This document shows positions 9,444 through 17,819 of a DNA stretch of 61,002 nt, piece by piece. The stretch covers positions 1 through 61,002 of the forward strand of contig CAZNDO010000022.1 of the NCBI GenBank assembly GCA_964571855.1, given 5' to 3'. The stretch's first letter is position 1, and every line of letters starts with the position of its first letter. The DNA comes from CAYYFX01 sp964571855 (GTDB lineage Bacteria; ARS69). Below the pieces are notes generated by a model. The model did not search any database, was not told the DNA's origin, and saw only the letters and a program-made list of their open reading frames with translations. The position numbers were made by a program, and so were the translations under genes.

Positions 9444-9473
9444 GCGCGGAGCGCCGATCCCGGCGCTCCGCGC
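9444..9473 (+). terminator. Perfect 13-bp hairpin terminator
   Basis: GCGCGGAGCGCCG (9444-9456), loop ATCC, CGGCGCTCCGCGC (9461-9473), then TTCGTTC. It lies 29 bases after the propeller gene. An ATG at 9436 in frame with the next gene would put this hairpin inside the coding region, which argues for the later GTG start. Confidence 0.8.
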
Positions 9474-9492
9474 TTCGTTCGGGGGGTGGGCG

Positions 9493-10857
9493 GTGAGGGA
9501 TGTCCGCGCGTGCCGGTCGATCCTCGGGGCCGCGCTCGCCGCGGTCGTGCTGGGCCCGGCGTGCGCCCCGGCCCCGGACCGGCCGGGGCCGAACGTCCTG
9601 CTGGTCACGGTGGACACGCTGCGCGCGGACCACCTCGGGGCGTTCGGCGACCCGCGCGGCGCGTCCCCCGGGATCGACCGGCTCCTCCGCGGTGCGGCCG
9701 GCTTCGAGCAGGCGTTCGTCCCGCGCGGCCAGACTTGGCCTTCGCTCGCCACCCTGATGACCTCCCTGCCGCCGGTGGCGCACGGCGTCCGCAAGAACGG
9801 GCAGGCCATGAACGAAGGCTGCGTCTCGCTCGCGGACGTGCTCGGCGGGCGCGGCTACCGCACGGCGGCGTTCCTGTCGAACGCGGGAAAGGCCGCGTGG
9901 AGCGGTTTCCAGGAGGTCACGGACCTGAGGGACCTGGATCTTCCCGTGGTGTCCCGCGCGAAGGGCTGGCTGCGCGGGGCGGCCCCGGGCCCGTTCCTGC
10001 TGTGGGTGCACCTCTTCTCGCCGCACGCGCCGTACGCCGCCCCGGCGCCGCTGACGACACGCTTCGACCCCGGCTACGCCGGCCCCGAGGACGGGAGCCT
10101 CGAGCGCATCCGGGCGATCGAGCGCGGCGGCGTCGCGCCCCCGCCGGCGGACGCGCGGCACCTCGCGGCCCGATACGACGCCGAGATCTCCTGGGTGGAC
10201 GCGCGCGTGGACGACCTCCTGCGCGCCGTCGACGAGCTGGGGCTCGCGGAGGGAACCCTCGTCGTGTTCGCGGCCGATCACGGCGAGGAGCTGGGCGCCC
10301 GGCAGGCGTACTTCTCGCACTCGGCATCGATCTACGACACCGTGCTGCGGGTGCCCCTCGCGTTCCGGCTGCCCGGCCGCGTCCCGCCGGGGACGATCCC
10401 GCGCGCGCCGGCCGAGATCATGGACGTGGCGCCCACGGTCCTCGCCCTGCTCGGCGTCGAGGCGCCGCCGGCGTGGGAGGGCCGCGACCTGGGCCCGGTG
10501 CTGGCGGGGGCGGCGGCGGACACGGCGCACGCCGCCTTCGCCGAGCTGGAGGATCGCGTCGTGTCGCTCCGCACGGGGCGCTGGCGCTACCTGCACAACC
10601 CGGACGGCTTCGACTTCCCGCTGGACGGTGGCGGCACGTTCCGCCTGGAGCGCGGGGCGCTGTTCGATCACGAGTCGGATCCCGCGGAGCTCCGCGACAT
10701 GTCCGCCGTCCATCCGGACGTGGCGCGGGCGCTGCGCGAGCGCACGACGGCGTGGATGGCCGCGCACGAGTGGGAGGAGGCCGGCCGCCGGCACGCGGGA
10801 CGCGCGGTGCCCGAGGCGGTGCGCCGCGAGCTGGAGGCACTCGGCTACGTGCAGTGA
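9493..10857 (+). CDS. Sulfatase-like hydrolase of the alkaline phosphatase superfamily
   Basis: A 454-residue exported protein, probably a lipoprotein (hydrophobic run then GPACAPAP; lipobox not ideal). Metal-site motifs are clear: VTVDTLRADHLG near the N-terminus and FAADHGEELG later, with YFSHSASIYDTVLRVPL as in sulfatase-like enzymes. The nucleophile region reads QTWPSLATLM. The formylglycine cysteine and the following arginine of true sulfatases (C-x-P-x-R) are replaced by Thr and Leu, so this more likely cuts or transfers phosphoester groups using Thr. The GTG at 9493 is preferred because the upstream ATG spans a terminator hairpin. The substrate is unknown; the export signal puts it in the envelope. 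Confidence 0.8.
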   Translation: MRDVRACRSILGAALAAVVLGPACAPAPDRPGPNVLLVTVDTLRADHLGAFGDPRGASPGIDRLLRGAAGFEQAFVPRGQTWPSLATLMTSLPPVAHGVRKNGQAMNEGCVSLADVLGGRGYRTAAFLSNAGKAAWSGFQEVTDLRDLDLPVVSRAKGWLRGAAPGPFLLWVHLFSPHAPYAAPAPLTTRFDPGYAGPEDGSLERIRAIERGGVAPPPADARHLAARYDAEISWVDARVDDLLRAVDELGLAEGTLVVFAADHGEELGARQAYFSHSASIYDTVLRVPLAFRLPGRVPPGTIPRAPAEIMDVAPTVLALLGVEAPPAWEGRDLGPVLAGAAADTAHAAFAELEDRVVSLRTGRWRYLHNPDGFDFPLDGGGTFRLERGALFDHESDPAELRDMSAVHPDVARALRERTTAWMAAHEWEEAGRRHAGRAVPEAVRRELEALGYVQ

Positions 10858-10889
10858 GGCCTCCGGCCGCCGAGCGCGCCCGATCCGCC

Positions 10890-10917
10890 TTTACAGGAGG
10901 CCGATGTCCGCTAGGAT
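10890..10917 (+). promoter_or_regulatory. Candidate promoter of the D,D-carboxypeptidase gene
   Basis: TTTACA (10890-10895), 16 bp, TAGGAT (10912-10917); predicted start near 10924, about 48 bases before the ATG. Confidence 0.5.
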
Positions 10918-10971
10918 GTCGCGGGCCGGCAGGGGCCGGCGCGGACCCCGACGCGGGCGAGGGTGGACGGG

Positions 10972-12273
10972 ATGCGCTTGGATCGATCACGGGCGGCGAC
11001 GCGGCCGCCCGGCCGCCGGCGGAACGTGCGCCGGCCTTCCGCGCGCGGCCGGCGGGCGCCGCGGGCCGCGGCCCTCCTCGGCCTCCTTCGCGGATTGTCC
11101 GGCCGCGCCACGCTGCGCGGCATCGCCGTCCTCGCCGCGCTCGTGGCCGTGTTCGCCGCCGGCCAGGGACTGTGGCGCGCCGCCCTCTCGAGCGGCGTGC
11201 TGAAGGACCCGTCACCCCCGCCCACCGTCGTGCGCAGCGCGGTCCAGCCCCTCCGCATCCGCCCGCTCCCGTGCACCTCCGCGATCCTCATGGAGGCGGA
11301 GACCGGCGCCGTGCTCTACGCGCAGAACGCGGACGAGGTGCGCGGCCCGGCGTCCCTCGTGAAGATGATGCTGCTCGTGCTCGCGTACGAGGCGCTGGAT
11401 CGTGGCGACCTCGATCGGGACACGAAGGTCCGCACGTCGCGCAACGCGGCCACGATGGGCGGCTCCCAGGTCTTCCTGGCCGAGGGCGAGACGCGCACCG
11501 TGGCGGACCTGCTGGACGCCATCTCCATGGCGTCGGCGAACGACGCGTCCATGGCGCTCGCGGAGCACATGGCGGGAACCGAGGCCGCGTTCGTGAAGCG
11601 GATGAACGCGCGGGCCAAGGAGCTCGGCTGCACGTCCACGCGCTTCGCGAACGTGCACGGCCTGGACCTGAAGGGGGAGCGCAGCGTCACCACGGCGCGC
11701 GATCTCGCACGCATCGCGCGCGAGCTGGTCCGGCATCCCCGCGCGCTGGAGGTCTCCGGCACGCGGCGCAAGCAGTTCCGCGAGGACTTCTGGCTCGACA
11801 ACACGAACCACCTGCTGGGCCGCTTCGACGGGCTGGACGGCCTGAAGACGGGCTGGACGCCGCGCGCGGGCGGCTGCTTCGTGGCCACGGCGAAGCGCGA
11901 CGGCGTGCGGCTCATCGGCGTGGTCCTGGCGGCCGGCGGCGGGCGCTCGCGCTTCCGCGTGGCCGCGCAGCTCCTGGAGGCGGGCTACGCGGTGAAGCCG
12001 GGCTGGCACGAGGCGGTGCACGCCGGGGACGTGCTGGAGGGCATCGGCCTCGTCCCCGAAGCGCCCGGCGGCGAGGACACGCGCCTGGCGGTGGCCGCGG
12101 GCAACGTGCGGCTCCTCGTGGAGCGGGACCGCGCCGCGGGCATCTCCGCGCGCCTCCGCCGGGCCGACGCCGCCGTGGCGGGCGGGGGGGAGATCCCGGC
12201 GGCCTGGGTGGACTTCCGGCTGGACGGGCGCACCGTCGCCACGATCCCGGCCCGGGCCGGGCGGCGCGGCTGA
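10972..12273 (+). CDS. D-alanyl-D-alanine carboxypeptidase (penicillin-binding protein, S11 family)
   Basis: A 433-residue DacA-type enzyme that trims the terminal D-Ala from peptidoglycan stem peptides in the periplasm. A basic N-terminus of about 50 residues is followed by one membrane segment (GIAVLAALVAVFAAGQGLW), then the serine peptidase domain. All three motifs are present: SLVK (Ser near residue 128), SAN in SMASANDASMA, and KTG in GLKTGWTPRAGG. A C-terminal beta domain (about 100 residues) follows, as in PBP5 relatives. A GTG three codons earlier (10963) is an equal alternative start. It is a single gene with its own promoter, followed 68 bp later by nadA. Confidence 0.9.
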   Translation: MRLDRSRAATRPPGRRRNVRRPSARGRRAPRAAALLGLLRGLSGRATLRGIAVLAALVAVFAAGQGLWRAALSSGVLKDPSPPPTVVRSAVQPLRIRPLPCTSAILMEAETGAVLYAQNADEVRGPASLVKMMLLVLAYEALDRGDLDRDTKVRTSRNAATMGGSQVFLAEGETRTVADLLDAISMASANDASMALAEHMAGTEAAFVKRMNARAKELGCTSTRFANVHGLDLKGERSVTTARDLARIARELVRHPRALEVSGTRRKQFREDFWLDNTNHLLGRFDGLDGLKTGWTPRAGGCFVATAKRDGVRLIGVVLAAGGGRSRFRVAAQLLEAGYAVKPGWHEAVHAGDVLEGIGLVPEAPGGEDTRLAVAAGNVRLLVERDRAAGISARLRRADAAVAGGGEIPAAWVDFRLDGRTVATIPARAGRRG

Positions 12274-12341
12274 AGCGGCGGCTCGTCCCGGAGGCGCGGG
12301 CGGGGTACCCTGGGCCGTCCACCCCTCCTGCGGAGCCGCCG

Positions 12342-13661
12342 ATGCCGGACACCACCGCGTCGCCCTCCCCGTCCGGGCTGCGGATCGTCCCGGACATGCC
12401 CATCTGCCAGCAGGACCTCCCGCTGGACTGGTACCAGGAGGAGTTCCGCGCCTACGCCGAGGAGTACCTGGCGCTGCCGGACCGGCTGCCCGGCACGGTG
12501 ATCCCGTGGATGGACGGCTACATCGCGCCGGCCCTCGACCACTTCGGCCCCTCGCTGCAGCTGCTCGCGCACTACTACATGGGCGGCGAGATCGTGAAGC
12601 TCGTGGAGCGCTTCGGCGGGCGCATCGCGGACTCGTACGAGCTGGCGCTGATGACGCGCGAGCGTCCCGAGGCGAAGGTGTTCGTGGAGTCCGCCGTGCA
12701 CTTCATGGCCGAGTCCATCGCGATCCTCGCGCGCGAGGACCAGGCGGTGTGGATCACGAACCCCAAGTCCGGCTGCACCATGGAGATGATGGCGAAGGAG
12801 TGGATGGTGGCGCCCGCGTTCGAGGAGTTGCGGGACCGCTACGGGGACGGGCTCGTCGTCATCGCGTACATGAACACGTCGGGGCGCGTGAAGGCGTTCG
12901 CCGGGCAGACCGGCGGCGCGGTCTGCACCAGCTCGAACGCGCGGCGCGTGGTGCGCTGGGCGCTTGACGCGGGCAAGCGCGTCTTCTTCGTCCCGGACCG
13001 GCACCTCGGCGAGAACGTGGCCGCCGAGGCGGGGCTGGCCGCGGCGGACGTGTTCGTGCGCGAGCGCACGGACGGCGCGCGCGGCGGCATCGGCTCGTGG
13101 AACGCGGCCGACGTGGCGCGGCTGGATCGCGCGCGCATGATCCTCTGGGGCGGGTACTGCGGCGTGCACACCGTGTTCCGCCCGGAGCACGTGGCGCACT
13201 GGAAGGAGCAGGGCTACCGCGTGCTCGTGCACCCGGAGTGTCCGCGCGGGGTCGTGCGGGACGCGGACGGCGCCGGGAGCACGAAGTACCTGTGGGGCGA
13301 GGTGATGGCCGCGCCGGCGGGCGCGAAGCTCGCGATCGCCACCGAGGGGCACTTCGTGCGCAACGCGAAGCAGCAGGCGGCGCTGCGCGGGGTGGAGGTG
13401 GTGAACCTGGCCGACGTGCCGGGCGGCGCGGAGATGGGCTGCGGCTGCGCCACGATGTCGCGCAACGATCCGCCGCACCTCGTGGCCATCCTGGACCTGC
13501 TGCGGCGCGGGCGCGCGCCCGAGCTGAACCGCGTGCTGCCGGGCGACGTGGTGAACGAGGCCACCGGATCGCGCGAGCGGCTGGATCCCGCGGAGCGGGA
13601 GGCGCTCGCACGCGACGCGCGCCTCGCGCTGGAACGCATGATCTCGATCACGGCGTCCTGA
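12342..13661 (+). CDS. nadA: Quinolinate synthase A
   Basis: A 439-residue iron-sulfur enzyme that condenses iminoaspartate (from NadB) with dihydroxyacetone phosphate to make quinolinate in de novo NAD synthesis. Family motifs: HYYMGGEIVKL, DSYELA, VHFMAESIAIL, AYMNTSGRVKA, VCTSSNA, FVPDRHLGENVA, and WGGYCGVHTVF. The [4Fe-4S] ligands are probably Cys145 (KSGCTM), Cys273 (GGYCGVH) and one cysteine of GCGC (367/369). The length is above the compact archaeal type but normal for the longer bacterial class. The ATG at 12342 opens the conserved region with a short leader. nadB and nadC are not in the window. Confidence 0.95.
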   Translation: MPDTTASPSPSGLRIVPDMPICQQDLPLDWYQEEFRAYAEEYLALPDRLPGTVIPWMDGYIAPALDHFGPSLQLLAHYYMGGEIVKLVERFGGRIADSYELALMTRERPEAKVFVESAVHFMAESIAILAREDQAVWITNPKSGCTMEMMAKEWMVAPAFEELRDRYGDGLVVIAYMNTSGRVKAFAGQTGGAVCTSSNARRVVRWALDAGKRVFFVPDRHLGENVAAEAGLAAADVFVRERTDGARGGIGSWNAADVARLDRARMILWGGYCGVHTVFRPEHVAHWKEQGYRVLVHPECPRGVVRDADGAGSTKYLWGEVMAAPAGAKLAIATEGHFVRNAKQQAALRGVEVVNLADVPGGAEMGCGCATMSRNDPPHLVAILDLLRRGRAPELNRVLPGDVVNEATGSRERLDPAEREALARDARLALERMISITAS

Positions 13662-13668
13662 CGCGGAA

Positions 13669-13690
13669 GCCCCCCGGACTCCCGGGGGGC
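13669..13690. terminator. Bidirectional terminator between nadA and the cold-shock gene
   Basis: GCCCCCCGG-ACTC-CCGGGGGGC is a perfect 9-bp stem between two convergent genes, 8 bases after nadA and 28 before the cold-shock stop. It should serve both. Confidence 0.8.
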
Positions 13691-13718
13691 CTCGCGGTGC
13701 GGTGGTCGGCGCGGCCGC

Positions 13719-13922
13719 TCAGCCGACCTTCGTGACGTTGCTGGCCTGCAGGCCCTTCGCGCCCTGCACGACCTCGAACGCCACCTTGTCCCCTTCGGCC
13801 AGCGTGCGGAACCCGTTCATCTGGATGGCCGTGTGGTGAACGAAGACGTCGTCTCCGTCATCCGGGGCGATGAAGCCGAAGCCCTTCGACTCGTTGAACC
13901 ACTTCACGACGCCCTGCGGCAT
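13719..13922 (-). CDS. Cold-shock domain protein (CspA family)
   Basis: A 67-residue single OB-fold nucleic-acid-binding protein that melts RNA structure. RNP1 (KGFGFI) and RNP2 (VFVHHTAI) are both intact, with VVKWFNESKGFGFI at the start and GLQASNVTKVG at the end. Two ATGs lie six bases apart. The inner one (13922) is chosen because GAGGG lies six bases before it, whereas the outer one would touch that site. It is monocistronic, convergent with nadA over a shared terminator. About 300 bases separate it from the divergent hydrolase gene; this gap contains a strong hairpin that may belong to a structured leader. Confidence 0.95.
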   Translation of the reverse strand: MPQGVVKWFNESKGFGFIAPDDGDDVFVHHTAIQMNGFRTLAEGDKVAFEVVQGAKGLQASNVTKVG

Positions 13923-14008
13923 GGTCATCCCTCGCGCGGCTGTGGTCCTTCGCCCCGGGCCGCCCCGGCCGCGGAGCGTCGGACGTCCCGAGGGGTCCGG
14001 GAACGCGG

Positions 14009-14034
14009 AAGGCCGCCGGGACCCCGGCGGCCTT
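14009..14034 (-). other. Strong hairpin upstream of the cold-shock gene
   Basis: AAGGCCGCCGG-GACC-CCGGCGGCCTT is a perfect 11-bp stem 86 bases before the cold-shock start. It could be a structured 5' leader of that mRNA or a terminator of an unseen short transcript. The rest of the 13923-14221 gap shows no gene. Confidence 0.6.
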
Positions 14035-14221
14035 CGACTCGGTGCTGATGCTGTTCGGACGCGCGCATTCCTGGCACCCATCGCGGGCACCCTACTCCGC
14101 GCGCGGGGCCGGGGTCAAGACGAACGGGCGCCTTCCGTCCGCGCCCCGGGCCGATCCGTCCCGTCGTTGACCGCGCGGCCGCGCGGCGCGACGATCGCGC
14201 CCCGGCGAAGAGGAGGTCCCG

Positions 14222-15046
14222 ATGGAACGAGTGCAGCGCACGCGGCAGGACGGCACCACGAGTTCCGCCCACGTTTCCGGAGAGGGCGGTCTTCCGCTCG
14301 TGCTTCTGCACGGGTTCCCGTTCGATCCCACGATGTGGCTTCCCCAGGTGCGCGCCCTGCGTCGCGACGCGCGCCTCCTCGTGCCGGACCTGCTGGGCCT
14401 GGGCGCCAGCCGACTCGCTGCCGGCGCGGCCCCGCGCATGGACGACTACGCGGACGACATCCTCGCGTGGATGGACGAGGCGGGGATCAGCCGGGCCGTC
14501 GTGGCGGGTTTGTCCATGGGCGGGTACGTGTCGTTCGCGCTGTGGCGCCGGGCGCCGGAGCGGATCGCGGCGCTCGTGCTGCTGGACACGAAGGCGGAGG
14601 CGGACGGCGAGGAGGCGCGCCGCGGGCGCGTGGCCACCCGCGAGGCGATCGCGGCCGGCGGGATGGCGGCCGTGTGCGACGGGATGCTCGCCAAGGTGCT
14701 CGGCGCCACCACGCACCGGCGGAACCCCGACGCGGTCGGGCACGTGCGTCGGATGATCCTCGCGTCCGATCCGGCCGGTGCCATGGCCGCCGTGGACGCG
14801 CTGCGCGAACGCCCCGACAGCACGCCCACGCTCGCCACGATCGACGTGCCCGTGACGGTGGTGGTGGGCGAGGAGGATGCGTTGACGCCGCCGGATGTGG
14901 CGCGCGCGATGGCGGCGGGGATCCGCGGGGCGTCGCTCGTGACCGTGCCGGAAGCGGGGCACGTGAGCTCGCTGGAGGCGCCGGAGCGGATCGCGGACGT
15001 GCTGCGGGGCGTGCTGCTCGCGGATCAGCGGCGCGGCCGGTCGTAG
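14222..15046 (+). CDS. Alpha/beta-fold hydrolase
   Basis: A 274-residue soluble esterase/hydrolase-like protein without a signal peptide. Catalytic triad candidates are visible: nucleophile Ser in GLSMGG, Asp in EEDALTPP, His in EAGHVSS. The oxyanion region is LLHGFPFDPTMW. This set resembles the 3-oxoadipate enol-lactonase/carboxylesterase branch, but the substrate cannot be read. GAGGAGG just before the ATG fixes the start. Its last 22 bases overlap the end of the convergent envelope-protein gene. No operon partner. Confidence 0.85.
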   Translation: MERVQRTRQDGTTSSAHVSGEGGLPLVLLHGFPFDPTMWLPQVRALRRDARLLVPDLLGLGASRLAAGAAPRMDDYADDILAWMDEAGISRAVVAGLSMGGYVSFALWRRAPERIAALVLLDTKAEADGEEARRGRVATREAIAAGGMAAVCDGMLAKVLGATTHRRNPDAVGHVRRMILASDPAGAMAAVDALRERPDSTPTLATIDVPVTVVVGEEDALTPPDVARAMAAGIRGASLVTVPEAGHVSSLEAPERIADVLRGVLLADQRRGRS

Positions 15047-15978
15047 GACGGCTCCGACGCGGGCGCGTGCAGCGTGCGCACGAGGTCGGCCGTGATCTCG
15101 AACACCGCGCGATCCTCGAAGAGATCGTTCGCGAAGCCCGCGCCCGTGTCCTCCGCGAACTGCTGCACGCCGGCCGACGCCGTGATCCAGAGTGACCAGT
15201 CGTCCGCGCGCGCCGCCTCGATGCCGAGCCCGCCGAGGATGGCGCGATAGGGCAGCGTGTCGCGGCCCACGACCCGCTCGCCCCAGGACTCCAGGACCGT
15301 CACGGCGTTCGCGTACTTCCAGCCGTAGCGGCCGAGGCGCCCGGTGAGGACGAGGTTCGCACCGACCCGCGACGCCGGCGGCGCGATGCGGTAGCGCAGC
15401 GCGAGGTCGCCGGACCAGGCGCGGAACGAGCGCATGGCGGGCGAGAGGTCCTCCGAGAGGCGCGCGGCCGTGCGCTGCGCGCGGAGGTCCGCCGTCCAGC
15501 GGCCGCCGGCGACCCCCACGAGCAGTCCGGCGCCGCCGTAGCCCTCGATGCTCTGCGTACCCAGTCCGCCGCCGCCGGTGATCCCCGCACGGAAGTCGAA
15601 TGCTCCCGGCGGATCGATCGGCGCAGGCAGGACGCGGCCCACGGAGTAGCCCAGGAGCCCGGCGGGCGGCAGCGCGGCGGCTCCGATCGCGTCCGGGTAG
15701 ATGATCACTTCCGAGTACACGGGCGGCGGCGGGGGCTCTGCCCGCGGCGGCTCGGCCGGCCACCCGGTCTCCGGGTCGGCTGCGGACGACCTCGTCTTCG
15801 ACTCCGACGGGGTCGTGGCCCCCACGGGCTGCTGCTCGGCAGCGGGCTTGGCCGCCTGCTTGACCACGTCGCTGAGCTTGGGCTTCTCCGCGCCGGCGGG
15901 CTGGGGCGCGAAGGCGAGGGTGGCCGCGAGCAGGGCGAGCGGGCCGCGGAGCCGGGACATCGAGGAAGCGGGCCTCAT
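15025..15978 (-). CDS. Exported outer-membrane-like beta-rich protein
   Basis: A 317-residue protein I do not recognise. It has a signal peptide (LRGPLALLAATLAFAPQPAGA), a low-complexity Pro/Glu/Ala linker (about residues 35-95), then a C-terminal half of alternating amphipathic strands (FDFRAGITGGGG, GLLVGVAGGRWTADLRA, ANLVLTGRLGRYGWKY, WSLWITASAGVQQF), as in small outer-membrane barrels. The ATG at 15978 overlaps the stop of the upstream gene (ATGA), so translation is coupled; a second in-frame ATG at 15960 gives a tidier signal peptide. It is the last gene of a three-gene operon. Confidence 0.7.
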   Translation of the reverse strand: MRPASSMSRLRGPLALLAATLAFAPQPAGAEKPKLSDVVKQAAKPAAEQQPVGATTPSESKTRSSAADPETGWPAEPPRAEPPPPPVYSEVIIYPDAIGAAALPPAGLLGYSVGRVLPAPIDPPGAFDFRAGITGGGGLGTQSIEGYGGAGLLVGVAGGRWTADLRAQRTAARLSEDLSPAMRSFRAWSGDLALRYRIAPPASRVGANLVLTGRLGRYGWKYANAVTVLESWGERVVGRDTLPYRAILGGLGIEAARADDWSLWITASAGVQQFAEDTGAGFANDLFEDRAVFEITADLVRTLHAPASEPSYDRPRR

Positions 15979-17819
15979 GGCCGTTCCAGCGTAGCACCGG
16001 CGGTGACCGGACTCCACCGGAGGATGACCGCGCGGTGGTCGGATCCCCAGGCCGGCGCCACCTCCAGGCCCGCGACGCGCGCGGGGTCGCCCACGAGGAT
16101 CGTGTCGATGCGCCGGACGGGTTCGCGCGAAGGATACGTGGGCGCGAGCCGCGCCTCGACCGGATCGCCGGCCGCGTCCGCCCACCCCGCTGCTCGCAGC
16201 ACCGCGAAGGTGCCGGACTCCGGAAGCGCGTTGAAGTCGCCCAGGAGGACCGCCTCCGGCGATGCGGGGAAACGTGCGGTCAACGCGGCGGCCTGCTGCT
16301 CGCGCAGGGCGTCGTCCCCCTCCCGGTGGTGCAGGTGCGTGGCGACCACCACGCGCGGCCCGCGTCCCGGCGCCAGCTCCGCACGGGTGGCGGCGCGCGA
16401 CAGGTTCATCGCGGGCGGCAGGGGCGCGGTCTCCGAGGCGAGGATGGCCCGTCGCGAGAACACCGCGCTGCCCCAGTCGTTCCGCACGCCGGGCCCGGGC
16501 ACGCCGTGCAGGCCGAGGCGCTCGCGGGAGAGCTCGAAGAGGTCGGCGCCGCCGTTGATGAGCCAGCCGCGGCTCACCTCCTGCAGCGCCACGACATCGG
16601 GGCGCGCCGCGCGCAGCTCGTCCATCATGCGGTCGAAGGCCCAGCCGCCGCGCTCGTCGAAGCCGGCGTGCAGGTTGAACGTGACCACCACGGGATCGTC
16701 CGGATCCGCCGGCGGCGCGGCCGCGCGCGGCGTTCCGCGCGCGAGCGGAAGCGCGACCGCCGCCAGGGCCACCCAGGCGAGCGGGCGCGCGGGGGAGAGG
16801 GGCGGCGCGAGCGAGACGCCGCCCGTGGCGAGCGCCGCGAGCGCGAACAGCGCGGCGGCCGCCTGCCAGACCGCGGGGCCGGAGAACGGGAGCGGCAGGT
16901 CGTAGCCGGCGTAGTGCAGGAAGAGCAGCACCACCAGGGTGACCGCGCCGAGGCCGGATGCCGCGCCCGCGCCGCGAGGCGCCGTGTTCGGCGCGGTCGC
17001 GTGCACGAGCAGGAACCCCGCGGCGAGTTGCGCGATCGCGAGCGCGGCCACGCCGGCCGCGCCGGTCCAGGACATGCGCGCGAGCGCGACGAGGATCGCG
17101 GCGGCGGCGAGGCGCGGCGCGATGCCCGGCCCGGTGCGCGCGAGGTGCGGTGCGAGCAGGAACGCGGCGGCCAGGCCGCCCGCCACGCACGCTCCGGAGG
17201 TCGCCGTGACCGCGCCCGTGCGCGCGGACGCGCGGGCCACGTTGCCGAGGATCTCGAGCTGCAGCAGGAGGAACGGACCCGTCGCGAAGGCGGCGGCGAA
17301 GCCCGGCGGTGCCGCCGGCGCATCGTTCCCGCCGCGCCCGCGCAGCAGCGCCCAGGCGAAGGCGATCGCGCCGCCCGCGAGGAACCCGGCGGCCAGGTCG
17401 GCCCCGCCGCCGCTCCAGTGCAGGTCGCGCGTGCCGGCGGCGGCGTGGATGCCCGCGTCGAGCGCGGCGCCGAGCAGGATGCCGCCGGCGCGATCCGGCG
17501 CGGGCGCCGCGAGCAGCGCGAGGAACGCGGGCACCGCGGCGGCGGCGATCGCCAGCGAGACCGCGGGGTCGCCGTTCCAGAACTGCAGCGCCGCCCGCAG
17601 CCCGCCGAGCGCAAACAGCGCGATCGCGAAGCCGTGCGCGCGGCGCCCGAGCCGCGGCGCGAGGAACCCCGTGGCGAAGAGCAGCACGGCCTCGAGGCCG
17701 AGCAGCGACGACGGCTGGCCGGCGCGATCCTTCAGCACGTACAGGAGCAGCGGGAAGAACGCGCGCAGCATCTGCAACCCGAGGACCACGCCGAGCGCGA
17801 GGGCGAAGCGCGCGATCAT
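15975..17819 (-). CDS. Polytopic membrane protein fused to an endonuclease/exonuclease/phosphatase domain
   Basis: 614 residues. The first 370 hold about twelve hydrophobic segments arranged like a transporter or acyltransferase-type membrane domain of no clear family. The last 225 residues form an EEP domain with the catalytic signatures VTFNLHAGFD, VVALQEVS, ATHLHHREGD, LLGDFNALPES and GSDHRAVI. EEP enzymes are Mg-dependent phosphodiesterases acting on nucleic acids, sphingomyelin or phosphoinositides. An EEP domain joined to membrane spans suggests a lipid-headgroup or surface substrate. The start at 17819 overlaps the MFS stop (ATGA), and the stop overlaps the next start in the same way. 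Confidence 0.8.
   Translation of the reverse strand: MIARFALALGVVLGLQMLRAFFPLLLYVLKDRAGQPSSLLGLEAVLLFATGFLAPRLGRRAHGFAIALFALGGLRAALQFWNGDPAVSLAIAAAAVPAFLALLAAPAPDRAGGILLGAALDAGIHAAAGTRDLHWSGGGADLAAGFLAGGAIAFAWALLRGRGGNDAPAAPPGFAAAFATGPFLLLQLEILGNVARASARTGAVTATSGACVAGGLAAAFLLAPHLARTGPGIAPRLAAAAILVALARMSWTGAAGVAALAIAQLAAGFLLVHATAPNTAPRGAGAASGLGAVTLVVLLFLHYAGYDLPLPFSGPAVWQAAAALFALAALATGGVSLAPPLSPARPLAWVALAAVALPLARGTPRAAAPPADPDDPVVVTFNLHAGFDERGGWAFDRMMDELRAARPDVVALQEVSRGWLINGGADLFELSRERLGLHGVPGPGVRNDWGSAVFSRRAILASETAPLPPAMNLSRAATRAELAPGRGPRVVVATHLHHREGDDALREQQAAALTARFPASPEAVLLGDFNALPESGTFAVLRAAGWADAAGDPVEARLAPTYPSREPVRRIDTILVGDPARVAGLEVAPAWGSDHRAVILRWSPVTAGATLERP

Noticed and set aside
9436..9492. 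ATG start at 9436 for the sulfatase-like gene
   Set aside because: Would place a perfect 13-bp terminator hairpin inside the coding region and spoil the signal peptide.
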